Source of the DNA: RYN-230 sp963813975
Lineage (GTDB): Bacteria > Actinomycetota > Actinomycetes > Streptosporangiales > Streptosporangiaceae
Assembly: GCA_963813975.1 (NCBI GenBank)
Contig: CAWFAP010000005.1
Coordinates: 248,001-312,000 of the forward strand
Direction: 5' to 3'
DNA length: 64,000 bases
Part shown: positions 24,931 through 33,960 of the stretch, one piece after another
Position numbering within the stretch: position 1 is the first letter of the stretch
How the letters are laid out: every line of letters begins with the position of its first letter
Translations under genes and position numbers: made by a program
The notes under the pieces: model-generated
Told to the model about the DNA's origin: nothing
The model's input: the letters and a program-made list of their open reading frames with translations, nothing else
The model's database searches: none

Positions 24931-25482
24931 GTGACTTCGATCCGGGACCTACTGCGCCAGTACCAGCCGGAAAGCGAGACCGAGACCGCCGACGTCGCGC
25001 GGGTGCGGGAGCTTGCCGAGCTCACGCCTGACCCGTATCCGCGGTCGCTGCCGCTGCACGTTACCGGGTCCGCCCTGATCGTGCACCCGGACAGCGGCCG
25101 GGTCCTGCTGCGCTGGCACCCGCGCCAGCGGGCCTGGCTGCAGGTCGGCGGGCACGGCGACCCGGGCGAGGAGGACCCGCTCGGCATCGCGCGGCGCGAG
25201 GCGGCCGAGGAGACCGGCCTGGCCGACCTGGCCCCCTGGCCCGACCCGCGGCTGCGGCACGTGGTCATCGTGTCCGTGCCCGCGGCGGGAGAGGACCCCG
25301 CGCATGAGCACGCCGACGTTCGCTTCTTCCTGGCCACCGGGACCCCGGACGCGGTCGTGCCGGAGCAGCCGGACGCGCCGCTGCGGTGGCTGACCGTCCC
25401 CGAGGCGCTGGAGCTCACCACCGAGACCAGCCTCCGGGAGACGCTGAACCGGGCCGAGCGATTGCTACCCGATCGTCCCTGA
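24931..25482 (+). CDS. NUDIX hydrolase
   Basis: A 183-residue NUDIX protein. The Nudix box is GGHGDPGEEDPLGIARREAA followed by EETGL, with one extra residue spacing relative to the textbook consensus but with all catalytic acids. It hydrolyses a nucleoside diphosphate linked to another group; the exact substrate is not evident. The GTG start is 28 bases after the reductase remnant. Confidence 0.88.
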   Translation: MTSIRDLLRQYQPESETETADVARVRELAELTPDPYPRSLPLHVTGSALIVHPDSGRVLLRWHPRQRAWLQVGGHGDPGEEDPLGIARREAAEETGLADLAPWPDPRLRHVVIVSVPAAGEDPAHEHADVRFFLATGTPDAVVPEQPDAPLRWLTVPEALELTTETSLRETLNRAERLLPDRP

Positions 25483-25636
25483 AACAGCGGTGTCCTAGCT
25501 CATATCTACTTTTTGTCCGGATTGATACACGTTGAGACTGTTGTCCTGCCATGCTGCTGCCCGATGAGCAATGTCAGGCCTGGTGAGAGGCGTGAGTTGC
25601 CGCGTAACCGGGCGCGGATCGGAGTAAGGCAGGGAC

Positions 25637-26683
25637 TTGAAAGCACGAAAGTCGCGCAGCAAGGACAGGAAGTTCCGCAGGACCGGACGGCATACGGCGC
25701 CGTCGCAGACCGTGAAGGTGGCCCAGGCCGCCGGTAAGGCTGCCCCGGCCGTGGCGGTGGTGGGCGCCCTGGCGGCCGCACCGCAGACCGCGTTCGCCTC
25801 CACCTCGGCCGCCGCGGCCGCCGCCGGGCACGCCGCCCCGGCCACCCACCGGCATCAGGTCACCCGCGCCCATCTGGACGCGGCCACGCACCCCAGCCGC
25901 CAGGCGGCGCGGACCTACACGGTCCGCACCGGGGACACCCTGAGCGGGATCGCGCAGCGGTTCTACGGTCACGCCAGCGACTGGCAGTGGCTGTACCACA
26001 TCAACCGGGCCAAGATCAGCGACCCGAACCTGATCTACACCGGCCAGGTCTTCAGCGCCCCGGCCGACCCGCCCGCCTCGGTCCGCAACGGGACCTACCA
26101 GGCCCGGCACGCCAAGAGCGTGGCGGCCAGCAGCACGGCGGACAGCCAGCCGCCGGCCAGCAGCTCGACGGGCAGCAGCGCGTCGGCCGACAGCACGCCG
26201 GGCAGCGGCTCGTCGGGCAGCTCGGGCAGCCGCGCGTCGGCCACCAGCACCACATCCGGTCACGGCGTGTCGTGCGCGGGCTCGGGGGGCGGGATGGTGC
26301 CCGCCAACTACGCGGCGATCGTCAACTTCCTGACCTCCCACGGGTACACCGGGAATGCGGCCGCCGGGATGGCCGGGAACATCTGGCAGGAGTCCGGCGG
26401 CAACCCCGAGTCGGTCGGCAGCGGCGGCGGCGGGCTCATCGGCTGGACGCCGCTCCCGGGCGGGTACGTGACCGGGAACTACGCGGCGGACCTGCAGACC
26501 CAGCTGGCGGCGATCCTGACCTTCAACCAGATCTGGTCGCAGTACATCCCGGCGCTGAACGCCGCGTCCTCCCCGGCTGCGGCGGCCGCGATCTACGTGA
26601 CCGATTTCGAGCGGGCCGGCATCCCCGCGGTGGGCAACCGTGAGGCGGCCGCCCAGGCCGTGGCCGCCGCGTGCGGCATCTGA
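25637..26683 (+). CDS. Secreted LysM protein with a phage-tail-lysozyme-like C-terminal domain
   Basis: A 348-residue exported protein with a basic N-terminus and a hydrophobic stretch ending AAAPQTAFAS. A LysM domain at about 92-140 (YTVRTGDTLSGIAQRFYG) should bind peptidoglycan. A Ser/Ala-rich linker follows (about 160-210). The C-terminal domain of about 130 residues (NYAAIVNFLTSHGYTGNAAA, MAGNIWQESGGNPES) resembles phage tail lysozymes, with Glu in QESGGN as the likely acid. The start is TTG, supported by AGGCAGGG before it. Likely a cell-wall hydrolase. Confidence 0.85.
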   Translation: MKARKSRSKDRKFRRTGRHTAPSQTVKVAQAAGKAAPAVAVVGALAAAPQTAFASTSAAAAAAGHAAPATHRHQVTRAHLDAATHPSRQAARTYTVRTGDTLSGIAQRFYGHASDWQWLYHINRAKISDPNLIYTGQVFSAPADPPASVRNGTYQARHAKSVAASSTADSQPPASSSTGSSASADSTPGSGSSGSSGSRASATSTTSGHGVSCAGSGGGMVPANYAAIVNFLTSHGYTGNAAAGMAGNIWQESGGNPESVGSGGGGLIGWTPLPGGYVTGNYAADLQTQLAAILTFNQIWSQYIPALNAASSPAAAAAIYVTDFERAGIPAVGNREAAAQAVAAACGI

Positions 26684-26726
26684 GCGTGCGGCGGGATCTG
26701 AGTCTCGGATCTGAGTTAGCCCCAGG

Positions 26727-26772
26727 GCCTGGGCCCGGTGGTTCCGGCGGGGCCGGGACGCCGGGCCCAGGC
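26727..26772. terminator. Bidirectional hairpin between LysM and TetR genes
   Basis: GCCTGGGCCCGG and CCGGGCCCAGGC form perfect 12-base arms around a 22-base loop, between two convergent genes. It has no U-tract, as is usual for high-GC actinobacteria. Confidence 0.65.
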
Positions 26773-26798
26773 AGCTCACGGCCGGGGAGTGCCCAGGT

Positions 26799-27620
26799 CT
26801 AGGCCGCGCCCGGGCCGGGTGCCGGTGCTCGGCGCGTCCGGGGCTCGAGGCCGCGCAGGGCGGTCGTGGCCAGCTGGGCCGCCAGGCCGGGTGGGGTGGC
26901 AGGCCGGGGGCCGGGCGGCGCGAACAGGACCCGGGGCAGCACCTGGCCGTGGATCGCGCCCACGATCAGCGAGGTAGCCGCGTCGAGATCGGCGTCCGCG
27001 TCGATCCGGCCGAGCCGCCGCTCGGCCCGGAGGTAGTGACTCAGGATGTCCGGCAGACTGTGCGGCTCGTCGGATGCGCCCGACTCCGCGTCCGCGCCGG
27101 CTGCCGCTGGGGGGCCCGCCTCGCCTTCGGCCCCGCTTTCCGCATCCGCTCCCGTGGTCCCGCCGCCCGGCTCTCCCGTCCCGGGCTGGTGCTGCTCACC
27201 GGCGGGCGCGGCGAACGCGGGGTCCCCGCCGGCCATCGCGTGGAAGCGGCGGAGCACGTTGGGCTGGGACATCAGTCCCGCGAACGCGGGCGCTACCCGG
27301 TAGAGCGACTCCATGCCCCGGTCGATGAACACCGTGAGGTTCTCCGCCACGGTTCCGGTGCCCGCCTCGGGCATCATCTGGGGCGCCTCGCTCATCACCG
27401 TGGCGACGTGGGCCAGCAGGGCCTGGGCGAGCAGGTCTTCCTTGTCCTCGAAGTAGTTGTACAGCGCGCCGTCCGCCACCTGGGCTTCCCGCGCGATGTC
27501 GCGGACGACCAGGCCGGCGCTGCCGCGCTCGTCGAGCAGCCGCGCGGCGGTCCTGATCAGGTGCTCGCGGAGGTTGTCTCCGTCGCGGTCGCGGAGCACG
27601 GCAGGTTTCCTAGGTGACAT
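26799..27620 (-). CDS. TetR-family regulator closing the ABC operon
   Basis: A 273-residue TetR protein. The helix-turn-helix is GLVVRDIAREAQVADGALYN followed by YFEDKEDL. Residues of about 140-195 are a low-complexity Gly/Ala/Glu/Ser insertion with a repeated GADAESGA unit. The start overlaps the permease stop by 11 bases, so it is translated with the ABC genes it probably represses. The 42-base palindrome upstream of the operon is its likely operator. Confidence 0.88.
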   Translation of the reverse strand: MSPRKPAVLRDRDGDNLREHLIRTAARLLDERGSAGLVVRDIAREAQVADGALYNYFEDKEDLLAQALLAHVATVMSEAPQMMPEAGTGTVAENLTVFIDRGMESLYRVAPAFAGLMSQPNVLRRFHAMAGGDPAFAAPAGEQHQPGTGEPGGGTTGADAESGAEGEAGPPAAAGADAESGASDEPHSLPDILSHYLRAERRLGRIDADADLDAATSLIVGAIHGQVLPRVLFAPPGPRPATPPGLAAQLATTALRGLEPRTRRAPAPGPGAA

Positions 27621-28362
27621 CGCGCTTGAGTGTAATGAGCATCGCGGCGGCCGCGAACAGTGCCGCGTAGCCGAGCAGTACCAGCCCGCCGCCCCACTGG
27701 GGCAGCAAACCCTGGGGCAACCCGGTGGCTGAGGTGAGGCTGGCCCGGTCCAGGGACTCGCTCGCGTAGAACGGCAGCCAGCGGGCCAGGCCCGTGCCGA
27801 TCAGCTGGCCCGCGATCCCCTCCACCACCGCGACCCAGGCCAGGGCGGCGGCTACGGCGGCGACGAGGTTGCGGACCAGGGCGCCGACGCCGACCCCGAT
27901 CGCTGCGAAGGCGACGTTGGCGGCCACGCCCCCGCTCAGGGTGCGCCACGTGCCGGCCGCCGACAAGTGGAACGTGCCGCCCTTGGCCGACCACCACGCC
28001 GCGGTGACGCCCAGGGCGATGCCCGCGGACACCAGGCCGGCGGCCGCCCCGACCGCCCCGTAGGCGGCCAGCTTGGCGGTGATCACGCTGCGCCGGCCCG
28101 GGAAGCTGAGGAAGGTGTCGGTGATGGTGCCGCGGGAGTACTCCCCGGCCACGGCCAGGATGCCGAACACCAGGGTGAAGATGGCGGCCAGCCCGACGTG
28201 CGCGAAGGCCTTGCTCTGCATGGCCGGGTCGTGCACGTTCCCGCCCGAGGCGACGAGCCCGCTGATCCCGGCCACGACGATCACTGGGCCGAGCGCCAGC
28301 AGCAGCCACGGGCTGCGGACGGTACCGAGCTTGCGGAATTCTGTGGTCAGCGCGCGGGGCAC
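27610..28362 (-). CDS. ABC-2 type membrane permease
   Basis: A 250-residue integral membrane protein with about six hydrophobic segments and the ABC-2 sequence GEYSRGTITDTFL after the second. It starts with GTG eight bases after the ATPase stop. Together with the ATPase it forms an exporter, perhaps for a drug or lipid. Confidence 0.88.
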   Translation of the reverse strand: MPRALTTEFRKLGTVRSPWLLLALGPVIVVAGISGLVASGGNVHDPAMQSKAFAHVGLAAIFTLVFGILAVAGEYSRGTITDTFLSFPGRRSVITAKLAAYGAVGAAAGLVSAGIALGVTAAWWSAKGGTFHLSAAGTWRTLSGGVAANVAFAAIGVGVGALVRNLVAAVAAALAWVAVVEGIAGQLIGTGLARWLPFYASESLDRASLTSATGLPQGLLPQWGGGLVLLGYAALFAAAAMLITLKRDVT

Positions 28363-28370
28363 GGGTTCTC

Positions 28371-29066
28371 CTAGGTCAGGTTGAGGAAGGCGGATTCGAG
28401 CGCCTCGTTCGTCTCGCCGATCTCGCGGAGCGGCCCGGCGAAGCGCAGTTGCCCGGCGCTGACGATGAGGACATGGTCGGCGGTCTGGGCGATCTCTCCG
28501 AGCAGGTGGCTGGCCAGCACGACGGTGCGGCCCTCGGCGGCGAGGCTGCGGAGCAGGCCGCGGAGCCAGGCGATGCCCGCGGGATCGAGGCCGTTCACCG
28601 GCTCGTCCAGGAGCAGCACCTCCGGGTCACCGAGCAGGGCCGCGGCGATGCCGAGCCGCTGCCGCATGCCGAGGGAGAACCCGCGGACCCGGCGGCCCGC
28701 GGCGCCGGCCAGGTCCACCTGGCCCAGCACCTCGTCAACGCGGCGGTCCGGGATCCGCTCAGCCGCGGCCAGGACCCGCAGGTGGTCACGCGCCCGGCGG
28801 CCCGGGTGGAAGCCGGTCGCCTCCAGCAGCGCGCCGACCTGGCGGCGCGGATGGGCCAGCCTCGCGTAGGGCACCCCGCCGATCAGCACGCCGCCGCCGG
28901 TCGGCTGGACCAGCCCGAGGGCCATGCGCAGCGTGGTCGTCTTGCCCGACCCGTTGGGCCCGAGAAAGCCGGTGATGGCTCCGGCCGGCGCGGTGAAGGA
29001 CATGTCCCGGACCGCGGTCACGCGCCCGAAGGTTTTCGTCAGCCCGCGGGCCACGAGGTCGGTCAT
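28371..29066 (-). CDS. ABC transporter ATP-binding protein
   Basis: A 231-residue ATPase. Walker A GPNGSGKTTT, signature FSLGMRQRLG, Walker B VLLLDEPVNGLDPAG and switch His (ASHLLGE) are all intact. It is the first gene of the leftward operon ATPase - permease - TetR, of the DrrA-like export type. A strong palindrome lies 21 bases before its ATG. Confidence 0.92.
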   Translation of the reverse strand: MTDLVARGLTKTFGRVTAVRDMSFTAPAGAITGFLGPNGSGKTTTLRMALGLVQPTGGGVLIGGVPYARLAHPRRQVGALLEATGFHPGRRARDHLRVLAAAERIPDRRVDEVLGQVDLAGAAGRRVRGFSLGMRQRLGIAAALLGDPEVLLLDEPVNGLDPAGIAWLRGLLRSLAAEGRTVVLASHLLGEIAQTADHVLIVSAGQLRFAGPLREIGETNEALESAFLNLT

Positions 29067-29086
29067 CCGGCATCAGTCTCCTGTCG

Positions 29087-29128
29087 TGAACGTTTCTTCA
29101 TGAACCATAGTTCATGAAGAAACGTTCA
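29087..29128. promoter_or_regulatory. Perfect 19-bp inverted repeat, probable TetR operator
   Basis: The arms TGAACGTTTCTTCATGAAC (29087-29105) and its exact complement (29110-29128) flank a four-base spacer. Each arm contains its own smaller dyad (GTTCATGAAC-like), so two dimers could bind. It is AT-rich against the background and lies directly upstream of the ABC operon, next to its likely promoter. Confidence 0.8.
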
Positions 29129-29155
29129 GAACAGATCTCGCGCCCGCTGGTTTCG

Positions 29156-29509
29156 TTATCTGCGGGTATCGACGGGGAAGTGCCCGTGCTCGCGCGCCAG
29201 GCGCATCAGCAGATCCGTGGCCCGGGCCTGGTCAGAGCCGATCGCCCGGCGCTCGACGGTCGTTAAACGGCAGACGGACCGCCAGGGGTTGCGTTCGCGG
29301 CGGCCGTCCACGTGACTGAGCCGGTACTGGACCTCGCCGTCGGCCCGCACGACCCAGGCCCAGGACAACGTGCCGAGGTCGCTGGTGTAGGTCGTCTCGA
29401 TCTGGCTGATTTCGCGTGCAGCGAGCCGTGGCACGGTGGATCCCCTTCCCGGCTTCGTATCCGTTCCCGACGGCCCCCGGGTCCGGAGAGTTACGCTCTG
29501 TATTATCAT
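29156..29509 (-). CDS. Small hypothetical protein
   Basis: Not recognised. The frame encodes 117 residues; a GTG at about 29434 would give a shorter protein starting PRLAAREIS. Visible features are SWAWVVRADGEVQYRLSHVD, which suggests a small beta-sheet, and a C-terminal helix DLLMRLAREHGHFP. No membrane segment. It precedes the ABC operon on the same strand but is separated by the palindrome. Confidence 0.5.
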   Translation of the reverse strand: MIIQSVTLRTRGPSGTDTKPGRGSTVPRLAAREISQIETTYTSDLGTLSWAWVVRADGEVQYRLSHVDGRRERNPWRSVCRLTTVERRAIGSDQARATDLLMRLAREHGHFPVDTRR

Positions 29510-29626
29510 GACAACACATCGGTCGTGAGGTTCGCAAAAGAATGATTCGCAAAGCCCGTATCACAACGAGACAACCGGCCTCGCCCGGCGGCGGGACGAC
29601 TGTAGTCCCGCGGTGATACTGGTCAG

Positions 29627-30526
29627 GTGACCATGGTGATACAGGGGAGCAGAGTCCAGGCCGCTGCCGATTCCGTCCGGCGCCGTATCGGCGCGTCGAT
29701 CTTCGAGAAGGTGGCCGGCCCCGAGGGACCGAACCATCGCCGCGTCATCCACCAGGCCGAGGGTGACCGCTGGTTCGCCGACGGCAGTCCCATCCAGCGG
29801 GTCCACGGCGACTCGTCGATGTTCGTGGGCGGGATCCGCGCCCTGCTGCTCCAGTCGCTGCACCCGCTGGCCATGGCGGGCGTGGAGGCGCATTCGGGTT
29901 ACCACGGCGACCCGTGGGGACGGTTGCAGCGGACCAGCTACTTCCTGGCCGTCACCACGTTCGGCCGGGCCAGCGACGCGCACGCGGCGACCGAACGGGT
30001 CAAGGCCATCCACCGCCGGGTCACCGGGACCGCCCCGGACGGCCGGCCCTACGCGGCCTCCGACCCGCGGCTCCTGACCTGGGTGCACATCGCCGAGGCC
30101 GACAGCTTCCTGCGCGCGCACACCCGGTTCGGGGCCGAGCCGCTGGACCAGGCCGGCCGCGACGGGTACGTCGCCGACGTGGCCCGGATCGCCGTCGAGC
30201 TCGGGGTGCCCGACCCGCCCCGGACCGAGGCCGAGCTCGCGGACCGGATCACCCAGTACCGGGCGGAATTGCGTGGCACCGCCGAGGCGCGCGCGGCGGC
30301 CCGGTTCCTGCTGCTCACCCCGCCGCTGCCGCTGGTCGCCCGCGGGCCCTACGGGGTCCTCGCCGCCGCGGCCACCTCGCTGCTGCCCGGCTGGGCGCGC
30401 CGCCCCCTGTACCTGCCGCACCTGCCGCTGACCGAGCGCGCGGTGGTCCGCCCGGCCGGGCACGCGGTCATCCGCGGGATCCGCTGGGCGATCAGCCCGC
30501 CGCCCAGGGTTCAGGCCACCCCGTGA
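29627..30526 (+). CDS. MpaB-like oxygenase (DUF2236)
   Basis: A 299-residue protein of the MpaB/latex-clearing-protein-related family, heme-type oxygenases. HGDSSMFVGGIRALLLQSLH, MAGVEAHSGY and WVHIAEADSFLRAH carry the conserved His and helices. Natural substrates for most members are unknown. The short GTG start has no clear ribosome site. Its last 16 bases overlap the convergent amidase gene. Confidence 0.82.
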   Translation: MTMVIQGSRVQAAADSVRRRIGASIFEKVAGPEGPNHRRVIHQAEGDRWFADGSPIQRVHGDSSMFVGGIRALLLQSLHPLAMAGVEAHSGYHGDPWGRLQRTSYFLAVTTFGRASDAHAATERVKAIHRRVTGTAPDGRPYAASDPRLLTWVHIAEADSFLRAHTRFGAEPLDQAGRDGYVADVARIAVELGVPDPPRTEAELADRITQYRAELRGTAEARAAARFLLLTPPLPLVARGPYGVLAAAATSLLPGWARRPLYLPHLPLTERAVVRPAGHAVIRGIRWAISPPPRVQATP

Positions 30527-31683
30527 ACCTGAGCCGATAAGGCCAGCGCCTGCGGTCCGGGCGCATCCAGCACGGCCTGCTCGAGGACCGCGCCCGCCGC
30601 GAGCAGGCTCTCCTCGCCGCCCGCGGGACCGATCAGCTGGATGCTCGCGGGGAGCGGGCCCCCGGCCGGCACGGGCAGCGCCAGCGCCGGCACGCCCGCG
30701 AGGTTGACCGGGGAGGTGAGGCCGCGGATGCGGAGCATGTCCCGAGACTGGTCCAGGGTGGGCGGGAACCCGAGCAGCGTCGGCAGCGCGAGCAGATCGA
30801 CCCGGTCCCACAGCGACGACAACGTCGCGCGCCAGTGGGCCGTGTGCTCCCGGGCCGCGCGGAGCGCCGCCGGGGTGATGGTGCTGCCCGCGCGCAGCCG
30901 GGCCAGCACATCGCGGCCGATCTTCTCCGGGACCGTCTCGGCGTAGGCGCTGTCGGAGGCCCACGCCTCCGCGTCGAGGACGGTCATCGCGGCGCTGGTC
31001 GCCTGGTCCAGCCCGTCCAGTTCGACCCGGAGCACCTCCCAGCCGGTCGCGGCCAGGGCGGAGTCGACCGCGTCGTCGATGATGGGGTCGGCGCCGATCA
31101 CGACCCGGCCGACGACCCGGGGCGCCGGGGCCGTGACCGAGAACCCCGGTTCCAGCAATTGCATGCCGGCCACGAGGCCCGCCACGTCACGCGCCATCGG
31201 GCCCACGCTGTCCATGCTCGGCGCGAGTGGCCACACCCCGGTCAGCGGTATCCGTCCCCAGGTGGTCTTCAGGCCGGCTATGCCGCAGCAGGCGGCGGGG
31301 ATGCGGATCGATCCCCCGGTGTCTGAGCCGTACGAGACATCGGCCTCGCCGCTGGCGACGGCCACGGCCGAGCCGCTCGAGGAGCCGCCCGGCACCCGCA
31401 GCGGGTCGAGCGGGTTGACCGGCGTGCCGAAGGCCGCATTGATTCCGCTGATCCCGTAGGCCAGCTCGTGCAGGTTGGTCTTGCCGGCCAGGCAGGCCTC
31501 CCCGCGGGCGATCGCCGCCCGCAACCCGGCCAGGCAGGGAGCATCAGCAGCGGCGGGGCTGGCCTGATCAGCGATGGCCCGGCTTCCCGCCGTGGTCGGA
31601 AGCCCGGCGATGTCGATGAGGTCCTTGACGGCGACCCGCAGGCCGGGCCCGGACACAGCTTCCCTCAAGATCCACGTCGACAT
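30511..31683 (-). CDS. Amidase-signature family hydrolase
   Basis: A 390-residue amidase. The Ser-cisSer-Lys triad is visible: Lys in VAVKDLIDIAG, the cis-Ser in VPGGSSSGSAVAVASGEAD and the nucleophile in TGGSIRIPAACCG. The ATG at 31683 is chosen as the conserved sequence starts shortly after; the frame is open to 31755. It is shorter than GatA and lacks GatB/C neighbours, so a small-molecule amidase is more likely. Confidence 0.88.
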   Translation of the reverse strand: MSTWILREAVSGPGLRVAVKDLIDIAGLPTTAGSRAIADQASPAAADAPCLAGLRAAIARGEACLAGKTNLHELAYGISGINAAFGTPVNPLDPLRVPGGSSSGSAVAVASGEADVSYGSDTGGSIRIPAACCGIAGLKTTWGRIPLTGVWPLAPSMDSVGPMARDVAGLVAGMQLLEPGFSVTAPAPRVVGRVVIGADPIIDDAVDSALAATGWEVLRVELDGLDQATSAAMTVLDAEAWASDSAYAETVPEKIGRDVLARLRAGSTITPAALRAAREHTAHWRATLSSLWDRVDLLALPTLLGFPPTLDQSRDMLRIRGLTSPVNLAGVPALALPVPAGGPLPASIQLIGPAGGEESLLAAGAVLEQAVLDAPGPQALALSAQVHGVA

Positions 31684-32196
31684 AGCGGACAAGTATCGCA
31701 CCTCGCGGCCAGGCCCCGGGCGCCGTTGCCACGGACGCCGGGGCGATCTCTGCATTTGCGACTACGCCCTGCTGAGGACCGATGTCAGGTCCCGGCCGGG
31801 GCTGGCCACGGCCCCGTGCAATGGCCCCAGAGGAAGGCCATTGCACGGGACGTGTGTGGTCGCCCGTTACAGAGCGACGGGTTAACCCGCCTGCGCCCGT
31901 CGGTTGCGGACGCGTGACAGCTAACCCCGGCGCTTGCGGTTAAACCTCGGCCATTGAGGCCGGTCACGTTCGCGCCGGTGCAATCTTCTGGAACTGGATC
32001 TGGTCCACGGGTTCCCCGAGTCGTTGCCCCCGGCAGCCGCGCCGAGGCGGCCGCCCGGGCCGGGCGGGCCGGGCGGCAGTTCGGGTGAGTAACACCGATT
32101 CCAACCATTCCTGCCGTTGTGCCGTCTTAGCTAACGAGATTGGTCATTCCCGCGGCCAGGGGGCCACGGGAAAACGCCGAACCGAGGAGAGCACAC
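31684..32196. other. 513-base region between divergent amidase and DUF4232 genes
   Basis: No convincing gene. It holds one strong hairpin (31813-31849) and, near 31980-32090, a short frame ending in a Pro/Gly-rich tail that I do not recognise. A GAGGAGAG ribosome site precedes the DUF4232 gene at its right end. Confidence 0.6.
31813..31849. terminator. Orphan hairpin with 14-base perfect arms
   Basis: CCCGTGCAATGGCC (31813-31826) pairs exactly with 31836-31849 around a nine-base loop. Both neighbouring genes start away from it, so no annotated gene ends here. It could end an unseen short transcript or be a protein binding site. Confidence 0.45.
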
Positions 32197-32790
32197 ATGA
32201 AGCCAACAACTCGCGCGGCGCGGCGCGGCCTGGCTGCGCTGGCCCTGACCGCCGCGGCGGTGGCCATCCCGACCACGGCCCTGGCCGCATCCGGAAGCCC
32301 GGCGAAGCCGGCCCTGGCGGCCCGGTCAGCCGCGGCGGCCGCAACTCCCAGGTGCGGCACGGGTGCACTCACCGTTTGGCTCGGCATCCCGGGCGATGCC
32401 TTCACGGGCGGTGTCAACTACCAGCTGGAGCTGTCCAACACGTCGAACCATACGTGCACGCTGTTCGGCTTCCCGGGCGTGTCCGCGCTCGGACCCGGCG
32501 GTCACCAGCTCGGCAGTGCGGCAGGCCGTGACCACGCCGATCCTAGTCGCCTGGTGACGCTGGGCCGGGGTGCTACCGCTCATGCCGTGCTGACGATCAC
32601 CGACGTGGCCAACTTCCCGTCGTCGTCTTGCGGCCAGACCACCGCGTCGGCGCTGCGCGTCTACCCGCCGGGTGCCACCCGGTCACTGGGGGTTCCGTTC
32701 ACCTTCCGGGCGTGCGGCAAGAGCGGTCCCGTCTACCTGCACATACGGACGACCGTAGGCGGGACCGGGATTCCCGGATTCAGCCGCTGA
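32197..32790 (+). CDS. Secreted DUF4232 protein
   Basis: A 197-residue exported protein with a signal peptide ending at about residue 31 (IPTTALAASG). The mature part fits DUF4232: LELSNTSNHTCTLFGFPGVS with its Cys, and later CGQTTASALRVYPPG. Members are common, extracytoplasmic and of unknown role. GAGGAGAG precedes the ATG. Confidence 0.85.
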   Translation: MKPTTRAARRGLAALALTAAAVAIPTTALAASGSPAKPALAARSAAAAATPRCGTGALTVWLGIPGDAFTGGVNYQLELSNTSNHTCTLFGFPGVSALGPGGHQLGSAAGRDHADPSRLVTLGRGATAHAVLTITDVANFPSSSCGQTTASALRVYPPGATRSLGVPFTFRACGKSGPVYLHIRTTVGGTGIPGFSR

Positions 32791-32819
32791 TCCGGCTGGC
32801 CTGCTGATCCGTCTGATCG

Positions 32820-32952
32820 GGGCTGGGTGCGGCAGGACCGCTGACGGCGGCTCCTGCGCACGCGGCGCGCTCACGGGGGAGCGCACCACCGGGCCGCAGC
32901 CGGCACGCCCACGGGGGCGGCGTGCCGGGGCGGAACCTGCCGCACCCAGCCC
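32820..32952. repeat. Distant inverted repeat between convergent genes
   Basis: GGGCTGGGTGCGGCAGG at 32820-32836 is exactly complementary to 32936-32952. A smaller hairpin (CGGCACGCC with its complement) lies inside, near 32900-32930. The structure separates the DUF4232 gene from a convergent methyltransferase gene and may end both transcripts. Confidence 0.55.
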
Positions 32953-33024
32953 GGGGCCGCGTGCTCGGCGGAACCTGCCGCGCTCAGCCCATGGGGAACC
33001 GGCCGCCGTCCCACCCGTCGTCCG

Positions 33025-33819
33025 CTAACGTCGCGTGGCCGCCGCGATGAAATGGTGACTGAAGCCAATTACCGAAGGGTCGGTTTCGACGGCCCGGGCC
33101 GCGAGCAAGATCTGCTCGTGCCGCCGCGAATCAGCCCATTCCCGGCTCAGCGGCCACCCGGGGCCCTCCACCCCGTAGACCTCCACGTCGCTGAACCCGC
33201 TCCGGCCGACTTCCCCCGCGAGGCCCGCCGCGGTGTGGAGGTAGGCCGTGGTGAAGAACTCGGGCCGCCCGACGGGATCCGGGTTACGGTGCTGGCCCTC
33301 GGCCAGGTCCCGGTCCACGATGGCCCGGAAGACGGGATCGTCGAGCCAGTCGCGGTACAGCCCGTCGAGCATCGACGCGCAGCGGCTGATCGCCATGGCC
33401 ATCAGCCGCCCGCCCGGCCGGAGTACCCGGTGGGCCTCGGCCAGCGCCTGGAGCCGGTCGTCCTCGCTGATCAGATGGTAGAGCGGCCCGAACAGCACGA
33501 CCGCGTCCTGGGACTCGCCGGCCTGGTCGAGCCGCCGGGCGTCGCCCACGCTCGCCGTGAACGACCCGGCCTCCTCCGCCTGGCGTACGTGCAAGGCCAG
33601 CGGATCGACCAGGTGCACCTGGTAGCCGCCCTCGGCCAGGGGGACCGCGTAGGTGCCGGGGCCGCCGCCCACGTCCAGGACCCGGGCCGGGGGCGCCGGG
33701 AGCAGCCGGCCCAGCAGTTCCAGCGACCGGACGAACTCCAGCGTCGGGCGGCCCCCCGGGAACAGCCGGGACCGCTCGTAACCGGACCGGTAGTGGTCAG
33801 CTATGGACGGGTCGAGCAC
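33025..33819 (-). CDS. Class I SAM-dependent methyltransferase
   Basis: A 264-residue methyltransferase. Motif I is VLDVGGGPGTYAVPLAEGGY, then HLVDPL, VGDARRLDQ and LRPGGRLMAMAISR. The GTG at 33819 (LDPSIADHYRSGYERSRLF) is the best start; the frame continues upstream into a tandem repeat. Substrate unknown. Confidence 0.87.
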   Translation of the reverse strand: MLDPSIADHYRSGYERSRLFPGGRPTLEFVRSLELLGRLLPAPPARVLDVGGGPGTYAVPLAEGGYQVHLVDPLALHVRQAEEAGSFTASVGDARRLDQAGESQDAVVLFGPLYHLISEDDRLQALAEAHRVLRPGGRLMAMAISRCASMLDGLYRDWLDDPVFRAIVDRDLAEGQHRNPDPVGRPEFFTTAYLHTAAGLAGEVGRSGFSDVEVYGVEGPGWPLSREWADSRRHEQILLAARAVETDPSVIGFSHHFIAAATRR

Positions 33820-33874
33820 GCCACCACTGTCCCGCGCTCCAGCCTGCCGCCGCCACTGGATTACCGGGTGGCCA

Positions 33875-33931
33875 GCCGGGGCAACCGAGTCAGGCCGGGG
33901 CAACCGAGTCAGGCCGGGGCAACCGAGTCAG
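33875..33931. repeat. Three exact tandem 19-bp units
   Basis: The unit GCCGGGGCAACCGAGTCAG repeats three times without change, with a decayed continuation toward 33970. It lies between the methyltransferase and TetR genes. Confidence 0.9.
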
Positions 33932-33960
33932 GCCGGAGCGGGGGTCAGCCGGAGGCCGGG

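Noticed and set aside
25483..25636. Possible c-di-AMP (ydaO) riboswitch before the LysM gene
   Set aside because: Gene type fits, but I could not find the conserved ydaO core in these 154 bases. A covariance-model search would settle it.
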